A stretch of DNA of 38,691 bases from positions 1 through 38,691 of the forward strand of contig NZ_JAHEHX010000006.1 of the NCBI RefSeq assembly GCF_024639685.1. The letters are read 5' to 3'. The notes beneath the pieces were generated by a model that searched no databases, had not been told where the DNA came from, and saw nothing but the letters and a program-made list of their open reading frames with translations. Position numbers and translations under genes: made by a program. This DNA is from Polaribacter sp. Its GTDB lineage: Bacteria; Bacteroidota; Bacteroidia; Flavobacteriales; Flavobacteriaceae. This document shows, one piece after another, positions 1-8,181 of the stretch (position 1 is its first letter; each line of letters starts with the position of its first letter).

Positions 1-146
1 AGTTTTTCTTGGTTTACTAATAAGTCATCCAATACTTTTTCATAAAGTAGTTCCATCTTTTCTTTAATAGAAGGTTCTTCTTTTTTTGCTGGACCTCGTT
101 TGGATTTTTCACCTGCTTTTTTAGCTGTTTTTGGATCAAATGGCAT
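1..146 (-). CDS. Small lysine-rich protein of unknown function, 3' end outside window
   Basis: The first 48 or so codons are present; the ATG is at 144-146 and the frame stays open to the window edge. The product begins MPFDPKTAKKAGEKSKRG and goes on with a charged, probably helical stretch rich in Lys and Glu. The start KTAKKAGxKSxRG loosely resembles the Lys/Gly-rich N-termini of small phage-associated proteins, but that is only a resemblance. It starts 10 bases after the stop of the WecA-like gene, so it is probably co-transcribed with it. I assign no function. It is too short for the usual ORF length cut-off, but start, frame and spacing all support a real gene. Confidence 0.6.
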   Translation of the reverse strand, partial: MPFDPKTAKKAGEKSKRGPAKKEEPSIKEKMELLYEKVLDDLLVNQEK

Positions 147-156
147 TCTGAAATTT

Positions 157-1347
157 TTAGAAAAAAAAGATACGTATTAATTTTAATTTCTTATTAAAAA
201 TCAATTGCTTTTCGGCGGTTACATTTGGGGTTGGGTACGTTATTTTAAACAAAAATCGACGCAATTTTACCTTCATACGTTTTGGACCTAAGCGTCTATT
301 TAATACAAATAACGATACTGTTAACACAAAATAGCCAGCGAAAAGTACAACAATTCCTGTGATTAAACCATACTGAAGGAGTGCATTATATACTACTGTA
401 ATCAACCAAATATTAATACCCCCTGCCAATAACGAAGTTTTGGCATGTGATAAGCCTGAGTCTATCAATACATGGTGTAGGTGATTACGATCTGGACTAA
501 AAAAAGGTTTCTTGTGGATTTTTCGAATGCAAACCACACGTACAATATCAAAAGCAGGAATGCTTAAAATAGCAAGTGCTAATACTGGTAGGTAAGATCG
601 ACTAATTCCTAAAGCAGAAACTGTGCTAAATCCAACTGAAAGCAATCGCATGGTTAAGACACCAAATAATAAACCTAAGATGAGAGAACCAGTATCTCCC
701 ATAAATAATTTACGCTTACTAGAAAAGTTGAATCGTAAAAAAGCCAACAACATTCCAACAATGACGACACAAAGCCCAACATAGAAGTACAAACCAATAC
801 TAAAAAATAGTACTCCAAAAGAACTAGCCACAACAATTCCTATAATAGAAGCCAAACCATCAATACCATCTATTAAATTATAGGCATTCATTAAAGAAAC
901 GTACAAAAAAGTACTGAATAAAACAGAAACAAATGTTGGTAAGGCTGTAACACCTAGAAAACCATGTAAATCCGTTATTCTAAATTCTGAGTGAAATAAT
1001 AAAGCACCTATAGCAATGCATTGCCCAAGTAGCTTTGCTTTGGGAGAAATATCTTTTAAATCATCTTTAAGCCCTGTAAAAAAAATAACAGAGACAGAAA
1101 AGAATAACGTACCCAACAATAGTATATTTTCCTGGCTAAACACTAAGGCAAAAAACACAAGTAATGCAATGTAAAAGGAGACACCTCCAAAACTAGGTGT
1201 AATAGACGTATGCGAACTTCTTTCTTCTGGAATAGCTACAAAACCTCGGTGTAAACTTAAGGTTCGTATTTTTGGCAATAGTAGACCAACTAGTAGGAAG
1301 GTACCTAAAAGTAGCAGTAATAAAATTATTTTTTCTGTTACTAGCAC
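157..1347 (-). CDS. WecA/MraY-family undecaprenyl-phosphate sugar-1-phosphate transferase
   Basis: Integral membrane enzyme that transfers a HexNAc-1-phosphate from a UDP-sugar to undecaprenyl phosphate, the first step of a polysaccharide repeat unit. The 396 residues form about ten or eleven membrane segments. Family motifs are visible: KDD at 94-96 (Mg/UDP site), NAYNLIDGIDGL at 154-165, MGDTGS at 216-221 and PDRNHLHH at 285-292, the His-rich cytosolic loop typical of the WecA/WbpL branch rather than MraY itself. The start codon is GTG (1345-1347). A hairpin with a T-run upstream (1407-1444) and a TATATTTG element (1372-1379) suggest its own transcription unit. The neighbouring SDR (1438-2415) matches the WbpV-WbpL type of pairing, in which the reductase makes the sugar that the transferase loads. 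The substrate is not determinable from sequence. Confidence 0.9.
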   Translation of the reverse strand: MLVTEKIILLLLLLGTFLLVGLLLPKIRTLSLHRGFVAIPEERSSHTSITPSFGGVSFYIALLVFFALVFSQENILLLGTLFFSVSVIFFTGLKDDLKDISPKAKLLGQCIAIGALLFHSEFRITDLHGFLGVTALPTFVSVLFSTFLYVSLMNAYNLIDGIDGLASIIGIVVASSFGVLFFSIGLYFYVGLCVVIVGMLLAFLRFNFSSKRKLFMGDTGSLILGLLFGVLTMRLLSVGFSTVSALGISRSYLPVLALAILSIPAFDIVRVVCIRKIHKKPFFSPDRNHLHHVLIDSGLSHAKTSLLAGGINIWLITVVYNALLQYGLITGIVVLFAGYFVLTVSLFVLNRRLGPKRMKVKLRRFLFKITYPTPNVTAEKQLIFNKKLKLIRIFFF

Positions 1348-1371
1348 AACAATTTTCTTTCTTTAGCATTA

Positions 1372-1379
1372 CAAATATA
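1372..1379 (-). promoter_or_regulatory. Candidate -7 element TATATTTG for the WecA-like gene
   Basis: On the minus strand the sequence reads TATATTTG, a full match to the Bacteroidota -7 consensus TAnnTTTG, 25 bases upstream of the GTG start. I see no TTG at the expected -33 distance, so the call rests on the -7 match and on the hairpin just upstream. Confidence 0.45.
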
Positions 1380-1406
1380 TAAAAAATATTGTTTACCGTT
1401 TAGAGC

Positions 1407-1444
1407 AAAAAGAATAGTGTTTTTAAATATTAAAAAACTATTCT
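1407..1444 (-). terminator. Intrinsic terminator at the end of the SDR gene
   Basis: Inverted repeat AGAATAGT/ACTATTCT with inner A/T pairing, followed on the minus strand by five T. It overlaps the last codons of the SDR gene (stop at 1438-1440). It would separate the AT-rich cassette from the WecA-like gene, wholly or as an attenuator. Confidence 0.55.
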
Positions 1445-2415
1445 GAATAAAATAAAACATCATCTTCTGTTTTATTTATAAACTCGTGTTCAAGAGTTTT
1501 ATTTAGACCTTCTTCTAAGGTATAGGGTGGACTGAATACACTGTGTACTTTTGAAGCATCAAATTTAGTTGTTGCGCAAAATTTTTGAACCCGAACTGAC
1601 GAAACAGAAAACTTTCTTCCTAATAAAACAGATAATAAATCAAAACAATATCCTCCAATCATTCCTAAAAAAAAGGGTATTTTAATATTGGGTAATTTTA
1701 TTTTCATTTTTTCTTCTATTTTTTGTGTAAGTTCAACCATAGAAAAATCAGGCTTATCTGCATAATTAAAGATATGAAAACCAGGCTCAAGATTTTTTAA
1801 CCTATCTTTAATCAAAGCAACAATATTACCAACATAAGCCATTGATTTTTTGTTTTGACCTTTTCCTATCATCATGAACTTTCCTGATGAAATTTGTTTT
1901 AACAAATTGTAAACATTCCCTCTATTTCGTTCACCAAAAATTACGGTAGGACGTATTATGGTAATAGATTTTCCTTCAGGATCATTATCATACCATTCTT
2001 TTATGAAAAGCTCTGCCTCCCATTTACTCTTACCATAATGATTAAATGGATCTTGAGGGTGATCTTCATTAGGGTTAGTTTTATTTAACCCATAAATTGC
2101 TACAGAACTTGTAAATATTAAGTTTTTCACACCTGCATTATCCATCGCTTGCAGTACATTTTTAGTTCCTTGAACATTAACATCATAATATAGAGAGGTT
2201 GGTGAAACATCATCACGATGTTCTGCTGCCAATAGAACAACGCTCTTAGTACCCGTAGGGATTTTTATTTCATCTAAATTACGTATGTCTCCATTTACTG
2301 AAATATTGTCAAAAAAAGGACTTGGATTTTTATCTAAATTTCCTACTTTATAGTTTTGTAATTCTTTAATTAAAAAAGATCCTACAAAACCTGAGCCGCC
2401 AATTGTTAGTATCAT
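1438..2415 (-). CDS. NAD-dependent epimerase/dehydratase (extended SDR), probable nucleotide-sugar 4-reductase or epimerase
   Basis: Cytosolic extended short-chain dehydrogenase of 325 residues. The Rossmann motif GGSGFVG is at 6-12, the catalytic Ser lies in TSS (102-104), and the catalytic pair is Y127-xxx-K131 (HYGKSK). The lengthy C-terminal half is the usual nucleotide-sugar-binding part. It sits next to a WecA-type transferase, an arrangement known for WbpV/WbpL in Pseudomonas and WreQ/WreU in Rhizobium, where the SDR reduces UDP-4-keto-6-deoxy-HexNAc to UDP-QuiNAc or UDP-FucNAc just before loading onto the lipid carrier. By inference this protein may do the same, but sequence alone does not separate a reductase from a 4-epimerase. 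It starts 55 bases after the wzy stop. Confidence 0.85.
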   Translation of the reverse strand: MILTIGGSGFVGSFLIKELQNYKVGNLDKNPSPFFDNISVNGDIRNLDEIKIPTGTKSVVLLAAEHRDDVSPTSLYYDVNVQGTKNVLQAMDNAGVKNLIFTSSVAIYGLNKTNPNEDHPQDPFNHYGKSKWEAELFIKEWYDNDPEGKSITIIRPTVIFGERNRGNVYNLLKQISSGKFMMIGKGQNKKSMAYVGNIVALIKDRLKNLEPGFHIFNYADKPDFSMVELTQKIEEKMKIKLPNIKIPFFLGMIGGYCFDLLSVLLGRKFSVSSVRVQKFCATTKFDASKVHSVFSPPYTLEEGLNKTLEHEFINKTEDDVLFYSE

Positions 2416-2470
2416 ATAAATATATTTTTTATTAAATTAGTTTTTAAGCAATTAAAATAAAACTTACATA

Positions 2471-3544
2471 TTATTTAATATCTAAATTAAATAATATAGA
2501 TGGATGGTTAAACACATATACACTGTAAAATATTGTAAAAAAAAATAAAGTTAAAAAAACTATTCTTTTATAAACAATATGCCTGTTAAGAGACATATAG
2601 GCAACATGAAGTGGAAATGATAAAAAAGTACAAAAATAATTTAATCTTGAAAAAACACCATCTATTTGATATACACATATAGTTAGACAGCTAAATATAA
2701 AATAGGATTTAAATAAATTTAATTGTTTATTATTCATTTCAACTTTCTTGAAAAATAAAATAAAATAAACTAAATTCAAAAACAAAATAATAAGTTTTAA
2801 AGAAGAATTATTGCTAGAATTTCTTGTAAAAGAATTTAAATAAAAATCAAGTGAACTTAAATTTGATAAATAAAGTAATTGAGTAAATATTTGTAATGAA
2901 TAAAAACTAGTTATAACGCTAATTATTAAAAAAATTAATAAAAAAAATTTTTTCAATGGAATAAATGAAGTTAAAAAATAGGGCATTGAAGCTTTATGGA
3001 TAAATGGCATAGAGAACTTTAATAATTTATTTTTTCTATTTGAAGAAATTAAAAAAATTAATATTGAAGCAGCTAACCCCTGTCTAATAACATTACCATA
3101 TAAAAAATAAAAAGAAGAACTTGAAAAAAACAATAATAAACATAAATAATAATTAGACTTATCAATAAATAAATTATACAACCCTTTAAATAAAATCATA
3201 ACACTTAATAAAAGTATAAAATTCACAAAAAACAAAGAACTAAAGCCTATATTTTTAAAAATATACATAAGACCAAAAAAAATAAAATCTAAATCCCTTA
3301 AAGAATAATATATGTATGAATCAAAATCATTTATTTGAGAATAAAAAGACATATACCTCTTAATATCATTATCTAAATAATCATAATTTTTAATATAAAA
3401 AATTAAAAGAACAAATATTAGAACTAAAGGAGTAACAAAAATTATACTGGCCCTCAATTTATGAAATGAGAACTTTAATTTAGTTATAAAACTAAAAAAA
3501 GATAGTACGATAATATTTGTAAAAAGAATTAAGATCTTAAACAT
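2471..3544 (-). CDS. wzy: EpsG/Wzy-like polysaccharide polymerase
   Basis: Very hydrophobic 357-residue protein with about nine to ten predicted membrane helices. After the second helix comes a periplasmic-type loop with NDIKRYMSFY, resembling the D-xx-RY...Y signature of EpsG-type polymerases. A second conserved-looking stretch is GNVIRQGLAASI (about 150-161), the N-x-x-RQ motif also seen in EpsG family members. Its role would be joining flipped repeat units in the periplasm. The position between a glycosyltransferase and a sugar SDR, with wzx two genes upstream, supports the call. Wzy proteins diverge fast, so the linkage made is unknown. Composition is extremely AT-rich, typical of a serotype-specific polymerase gained by transfer. 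Confidence 0.75.
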   Translation of the reverse strand: MFKILILFTNIIVLSFFSFITKLKFSFHKLRASIIFVTPLVLIFVLLIFYIKNYDYLDNDIKRYMSFYSQINDFDSYIYYSLRDLDFIFFGLMYIFKNIGFSSLFFVNFILLLSVMILFKGLYNLFIDKSNYYLCLLLFFSSSSFYFLYGNVIRQGLAASILIFLISSNRKNKLLKFSMPFIHKASMPYFLTSFIPLKKFFLLIFLIISVITSFYSLQIFTQLLYLSNLSSLDFYLNSFTRNSSNNSSLKLIILFLNLVYFILFFKKVEMNNKQLNLFKSYFIFSCLTICVYQIDGVFSRLNYFCTFLSFPLHVAYMSLNRHIVYKRIVFLTLFFFTIFYSVYVFNHPSILFNLDIK

Positions 3545-3550
3545 TAAAAA

Positions 3551-4669
3551 TTAATTAATATTTTCACATATTAGATCAAGAGTATCAATATTAGTATTAA
3601 GAAAATATTTATTTATATTTTTTTCTTTAGGTTTATATTGATTAGGCATTTTAAATAATTTAAAATCTTCTATTGTCTCAAAAATAAAATCAGCATTATT
3701 TAAAAAATAATCTGGAATTTCTTCATCATTTATTTTAATTAAAATGATTAATGCATTAGTATTCATAGCTAAAGAGAGTAAAGAAGAATAATGGCCAACA
3801 TAAACTTCTGCCTTAGGAAACTCGTAACCAATTTTTCCTTTATTATCAAGAACTTTAGAAAATAAAGATTTTTTTGATCTTGGATGAAGTTTTACATATA
3901 AGTCTTCTTGAAAATAATTGGAAATATTCTCTATATAATCTAAAATATTTGATTTAATTATTCTTCCATCTTCGAAAAAAGTTTGGGCTATATAACAAAC
4001 TTTTACATCATTCTGCTTTTTATTATTCACAAACTTATGAAAATCTGGATTACCCATAATTATAAACTTATCATTTATCTTATAAAAATGATTTTTCATG
4101 AACCAATTTTTCCATAATTCACCCCAAACAAATACTTTATTAGATTGAATAGAATCTAATTTAGAATTATTTTTTATTAAAAAATTATTAAGTAAATATG
4201 ATTTAAATAAATCTTTATTTAATAAATAGATAAAGATGTATAAATTTCCGGTAAAAACTAGTTTAATTAGACACTTCAAATAATACTTTTTCTTTGGCAT
4301 ATTACTAAAGTAACCTTTAAAAGATCTTTTTAAAAAGTCTTGATACATACCATGCTGAATCTGATATGTATAAAATCCTAATTTTTTAAACTTATAAGTT
4401 AAGTAAAGATCCGCTATTCTATAACCAAATGTCACAAATTTTTTTTCTTTAAAATCATTGAAATTTATATTAATTTTCTTCTTTGTTGAAAAAATAATTG
4501 AACTATTAAAACTAGTATAATCAATAGAATCGGTTTCTACCAAACTTTCGCTAAGCACAATAACTAGAGCTCCCTCAGCTTCTATAAGCTTGTTTGCAAT
4601 GGGTAATACTATCCTATTAATATTTGATGATGTTACATCAAATAATATGTATAGTTTTTTGTTTAACAT
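3551..4669 (-). CDS. GT-B-like glycosyltransferase, family uncertain
   Basis: A 372-residue protein without clear membrane segments, except a short hydrophobic stretch near 133-152. Visible motifs are QHG at 105-107 in the N-terminal half, EDG at 233-235 just after a beta strand (VCYIAQTFFEDG), KLHPRS at 260-265 and GHYSS at 292-296. HP and SS motifs in this order occur in CMP-sialic-acid-using transferases (GT38/GT52) and in capsule transferases of the KpsS/CDP-glycerol type. The EDG-HP spacing here, about 30 residues, is shorter than in true bacterial sialyltransferases. It is the only cytosolic glycosyltransferase beside the cassette that seems to make a CMP-sugar, so it is the best candidate for using it. 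Its start overlaps the end of wzx by 32 bases, implying translational coupling. Confidence 0.6.
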   Translation of the reverse strand: MLNKKLYILFDVTSSNINRIVLPIANKLIEAEGALVIVLSESLVETDSIDYTSFNSSIIFSTKKKININFNDFKEKKFVTFGYRIADLYLTYKFKKLGFYTYQIQHGMYQDFLKRSFKGYFSNMPKKKYYLKCLIKLVFTGNLYIFIYLLNKDLFKSYLLNNFLIKNNSKLDSIQSNKVFVWGELWKNWFMKNHFYKINDKFIIMGNPDFHKFVNNKKQNDVKVCYIAQTFFEDGRIIKSNILDYIENISNYFQEDLYVKLHPRSKKSLFSKVLDNKGKIGYEFPKAEVYVGHYSSLLSLAMNTNALIILIKINDEEIPDYFLNNADFIFETIEDFKLFKMPNQYKPKEKNINKYFLNTNIDTLDLICENIN

Positions 4670-5900
4670 ATTTTAAATGAAATTTAAATATTATAATTAA
4701 TGAGTATATTATTAACATTATTGATAATAGGTAAGGCTTTTCATAATAGCCTATTATAAAAACATTTATAAAGTAAAATATAGAGATTAATATTAAAATT
4801 TTCAACACATAAACCTCATAACCAATAGCCTGTAATGTTCTTACTTGGATTATTGAAAAATTAAATAACATAATACCTATAAGGTATAAAAATGAGAAGT
4901 CATCAATATAAAATGAATATTTATTTTTCAACCAAAAACTAAGAAATGGTTTTAACCCAAATAATAAAATTAATAACAATGAAATAAATGAAACTGAAAT
5001 TAATCGTATCTGTTTCTTATAATAATTATCTACAAATAATTTGTTTCCTTTATTTTTAGATATTACTGGATAAAAAACAGCAGTTACATTTCCTGATATT
5101 ATTGCTAATCTATTAAATAAATCTTGCATAGTTACATGATCTGACAAAATTTCGGTATTTATAAAAAATTTAAATATAAATCTATCAGAATAAAGTAAAA
5201 TTGACCAAATAATTAAATAGCCTCCAAAAGGCCAAATTTTTAATATTGTATTTTTCATGTCTATTATACTAAACCCTGTAAATAAATATTTAATTTGTTG
5301 ACTATGTTTATATTTCAATCTTAATAAATAGATAAATAATTGAAATAGAGACATAATAAAAATAATAAATGAAAAAAACCAGATCGAATTGTATGAAAAT
5401 ATTGGAACCAACATTAGTAATGAGGTAAAAACTGACCTTAATGTTCCTAAAAAATAAAAATCTTGTTTTGACTCAATTATTGATCTAAGGGGGATTAAAA
5501 AGAAATAAACTAAAGAACTTAATAAAAAAAATAAAAAAAATAAAAACTGATCTATTTTATGTAAAAATGGTTTTTCTATATCTGAAAAATAAAAATAAAA
5601 ATTAGTCAAAATAAAAAAACACAACCCCATTATTTTTATGAGAGATATACTACCTGTCCAACTAGTACTTTCCATAAAATTAACCTTAGTTGACAAATCC
5701 CTTATTAAATAAGGTCCAATTCCAAAAGTAAAATAATTTGGGAGTAAAATAACAGTTAAGCCTAAAGTAAAAAAGTACCATAATGGTTTACCTAAATTGT
5801 CAATTGCTACGGGTATTGAAATTAACGAAACAGTTATTGGAATAATTTGAATACAAACATTAAAAACTGCTTTACTGGACAATTTGTTTTTAAAAAACAT
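4638..5900 (-). CDS. wzx: Wzx-type polysaccharide flippase (MATE/MOP superfamily)
   Basis: A 420-residue polytopic protein with about twelve hydrophobic helices. The N-terminal part is like Wzx/RfbX proteins: an amphipathic start, then a first helix and the segment TFGIGPYLIRDLSTK. It would flip the undecaprenyl-diphosphate-linked repeat unit across the inner membrane. Its ATG overlaps the stop of the upstream hydroxyacid dehydrogenase by one base (TAATG), and its own end overlaps the glycosyltransferase start by 32 bases, so it is translated as part of the cassette. Composition is extremely AT-rich, like wzy and unlike the ugd/wbpA genes. The family is clear but the substrate is not predictable. 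Confidence 0.85.
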   Translation of the reverse strand: MFFKNKLSSKAVFNVCIQIIPITVSLISIPVAIDNLGKPLWYFFTLGLTVILLPNYFTFGIGPYLIRDLSTKVNFMESTSWTGSISLIKIMGLCFFILTNFYFYFSDIEKPFLHKIDQFLFFLFFLLSSLVYFFLIPLRSIIESKQDFYFLGTLRSVFTSLLMLVPIFSYNSIWFFSFIIFIMSLFQLFIYLLRLKYKHSQQIKYLFTGFSIIDMKNTILKIWPFGGYLIIWSILLYSDRFIFKFFINTEILSDHVTMQDLFNRLAIISGNVTAVFYPVISKNKGNKLFVDNYYKKQIRLISVSFISLLLILLFGLKPFLSFWLKNKYSFYIDDFSFLYLIGIMLFNFSIIQVRTLQAIGYEVYVLKILILISIFYFINVFIIGYYEKPYLLSIMLIIYSLIIIFKFHLKYVKQKTIHII

Positions 5901-6832
5901 TATTTTAGCAAATTAAGCAAATTACTTACAGCTATTTTCCCCTGATTCTCAACATTTTCATAGGTCCTAGATCCAACATGAGGCGTAATAATTACATTCT
6001 CCAACCCTAATAAAACTTCATTTTCCAAAATAGGCTCAGTCTCTAACACATCACATAAATAGCCCTTAATTTGTTTATTTTTAATACCCGAAATCATTGC
6101 AATTGGGTCAATAAGTTTACCCCTAGCAGTATTAATAATAATTGGTTGTTTTTTTAGTTTTTTTGTTATCACAATATCATTTATTAATTTATCTGTTTCC
6201 CTTGTATGAGGGAGATGTAAACTAATAACATCACATTCACTATAAATATCATCTATATTTGAAGTAAAATTGATTTCTGAATATTTATTTAAAAAATCTT
6301 GATCTTTATATATGTCAAAAGCTAAAACTTTCATTCCTAAAGCACTCGCTTTTTTAGCTAACTCTTTGCCAACGGCTCCGAGTCCAATAACACCCAATGT
6401 TTTACCTTGTATCTCAGACCCAATTCCTCTTTTCCAACTACCTCTTTGCACTGAATTATATTGAAGGTGTATATTTTTAGAAAATGTAAATAATAATGCT
6501 AATACATGTTCGGAAACTGAAACTTGATTTATACCAGGTACATTAGATACTTTAACGTCAAATTCTTTTGCAGCTTCAAGATCAATTCTATCTAGCCCTA
6601 CTCCATATTTTGATAATACTTTCAATTTACCTTCTTTTCCTGCCTTTATAACTTCTCTAGTATATTTGTCATCACCACAGATAACTCCATCATATTCATG
6701 AATAATCGGCAATAAAATACTTTCTTCTACAGGCCCTCTCAGGTAGTCAATATCCCAGTTTTGGGCATTTAATAAATCATGATGTTTACCTGGTGTATCT
6801 TGAAAGGAAGTAGTTGTTAATAATATCTTCAT
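5900..6832 (-). CDS. D-isomer-specific 2-hydroxyacid dehydrogenase (PGDH-like)
   Basis: NAD-dependent oxidoreductase of 310 residues, interconverting a 2-hydroxy acid and a 2-keto acid. The catalytic triad of the family is present: R237 in NTARG, E266 in DVLETEP and H285 in TPHVGS. The nucleotide-binding motif is GVIGLGAVG (147-155). The length is that of a SerA catalytic core without an ACT or other regulatory domain, which argues against a housekeeping serine-pathway role. It starts one base after the HAD gene ends and overlaps wzx by one base. In this cassette it most likely acts on a sugar-acid or phosphorylated sugar-acid intermediate; that is inference, and the exact substrate cannot be read from the sequence. 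Confidence 0.85.
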   Translation of the reverse strand: MKILLTTTSFQDTPGKHHDLLNAQNWDIDYLRGPVEESILLPIIHEYDGVICGDDKYTREVIKAGKEGKLKVLSKYGVGLDRIDLEAAKEFDVKVSNVPGINQVSVSEHVLALLFTFSKNIHLQYNSVQRGSWKRGIGSEIQGKTLGVIGLGAVGKELAKKASALGMKVLAFDIYKDQDFLNKYSEINFTSNIDDIYSECDVISLHLPHTRETDKLINDIVITKKLKKQPIIINTARGKLIDPIAMISGIKNKQIKGYLCDVLETEPILENEVLLGLENVIITPHVGSRTYENVENQGKIAVSNLLNLLK

Positions 6833-6833
6833 T

Positions 6834-7481
6834 TTAATTTAATTTTAATATTTTTTCTAATTCATAAAAATCTTGAAATCGAATACCTTTATAGCTATTA
6901 AAAATTTCTTTATTTTCTTGATTTTCTCTTAATGCAAAATGAGTTTTTGAGAAATTTGCAGCGTCCATATCAGTAGTTGCGTCACCTAAAAATATGATCT
7001 CATCTCGCTTTAAATTGTGTTTTTTAATCAAATTTTCTGTCCAATATCTCTTATTGTTTGGTGAACCGTGAATACCTAAAAAATAATTTACCAAACCTCT
7101 TTTATTTGCAATGATTTCCATCTCGTCAGTTGGCGTTCCTGTAATAATCCAGAATTGGAATTTTTTGTGGTATTTTTCTATAAAATAATGAGATCCTGGA
7201 ACTTCTAATGAATTAATTACTTTATCTAAAACTATATTTGAAAATTGAATAGCTAATTCATTAATTTTCTTTTGATCTATTACTTCATTTAAAAATTCTT
7301 TGTGAAAATATTTAAACTTTTCATACCTAGAAACACCTCCGTTTAGTTTATGATATTCAACAACCTTTGCAGCAATATCCTTTCCATATGGAAGATACAT
7401 TTCTTCAAAAGCATCTGTTTTAGCACTTACAGACTCTGCTATTACCCCATCAAAATCAAAAAATATATTTTTTATATTCAT
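6834..7481 (-). CDS. HAD-superfamily phosphatase (C1-cap, phosphoglycolate-phosphatase-like)
   Basis: A 215-residue haloacid-dehalogenase-fold hydrolase. Motif I is DFDG with nucleophile D9 and acid/base D11; motif II is ITGTP with T114; motif IV is GDATTD with D167 and D171. A helical cap sits between motifs I and II (about 20-90), placing it in the C1-cap group, unlike KdsC, which has almost no cap. By analogy with NeuNAc-9-phosphate phosphatase it could remove phosphate from a sugar-acid phosphate before CMP activation, or act earlier on an aldose phosphate. It is separated from both neighbours by a single base, so it is part of the same translational unit. Specificity is unknown. Confidence 0.8.
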   Translation of the reverse strand: MNIKNIFFDFDGVIAESVSAKTDAFEEMYLPYGKDIAAKVVEYHKLNGGVSRYEKFKYFHKEFLNEVIDQKKINELAIQFSNIVLDKVINSLEVPGSHYFIEKYHKKFQFWIITGTPTDEMEIIANKRGLVNYFLGIHGSPNNKRYWTENLIKKHNLKRDEIIFLGDATTDMDAANFSKTHFALRENQENKEIFNSYKGIRFQDFYELEKILKLN

Positions 7482-7482
7482 A

Positions 7483-8181
7483 TTAGTTTATTCCTAAAAT
7501 ACAAGTTGTATCAACTTTTGAATTAAAAATTGGAGTAATCGGATAATGATCTCCTTTACCCATTTTTATCTCTTTTAATATTTTTTCCTTAGAGCCTCCT
7601 TTTGACAATATTATAATTTTAGAAGCATTTAATATTAAAGGGTAGGTTAAAGTAATTCTCTCTGTATTTAGTTGAGGAATTCTATTTTTAATGACCCATT
7701 TTTTACTTTCATTTAATCCTTCTGTGAGCGGAAATAAGGAAGCAGTGTGACCATCATCACCAATACCTAATAAAATTAAATCAAAAACAGGATAACCATT
7801 TTTCCTTAATGGAATTTTTGAGTACAGTAATTTTTCGTAATTAATTGCACACTCATCGATTGAATAGTTGTCTTTTACCATAGAGTAACTGTGAGAATCC
7901 AAATCTTTAAAAAAAACTTTTTGAATATTTCCATAGTTACTTGAAGAACTTGAAACAGGTACGTTCCTTTCATCTACCATGAAAAAATTAAATTTATCCC
8001 AATTAAGTTTATACTCTTTAAGAATACTTAAAATAGGTAACGGGGTAGATCCTCCAGATAGTGCTACAGATACCACTTCTTTTCTATCAGAAAGCTTTTT
8101 CAAAGTATTGTATAAGAATTTTGATGAAAAAACATCAAATTCATTTTCACAAACTGTATATTGATTGAAATTATTTTTCAT
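7483..8181 (-). CDS. 6-phosphogluconolactonase / glucosamine-6-phosphate isomerase-family protein
   Basis: With the start at 8179-8181 the protein has 232 residues, the normal length of bacterial Pgl/DevB. Family motifs are SGGSTP (42-47), VDERNVP (69-75), GIGDDGHTASLFP (139-151) and RITLTYPLILNA (175-186), all closer to 6-phosphogluconolactonase than to NagB deaminase. A longer reading from 8310 would put 43 unrelated residues in front and lie wholly inside the upstream SDR gene, so I reject it. The chosen ATG overlaps the SDR stop by 11 bases. A lactonase in a polysaccharide cassette without zwf or gnd is odd. It probably opens a phosphorylated aldonolactone made in this pathway, or isomerises a sugar phosphate (inference). 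Confidence 0.85.
   Translation of the reverse strand: MKNNFNQYTVCENEFDVFSSKFLYNTLKKLSDRKEVVSVALSGGSTPLPILSILKEYKLNWDKFNFFMVDERNVPVSSSSSNYGNIQKVFFKDLDSHSYSMVKDNYSIDECAINYEKLLYSKIPLRKNGYPVFDLILLGIGDDGHTASLFPLTEGLNESKKWVIKNRIPQLNTERITLTYPLILNASKIIILSKGGSKEKILKEIKMGKGDHYPITPIFNSKVDTTCILGIN

Noticed and set aside
3551..4669. A firm call of sialyltransferase
   Set aside because: The EDG-HP spacing is too short, and QHG also occurs in other capsule transferases; kept as a candidate only.
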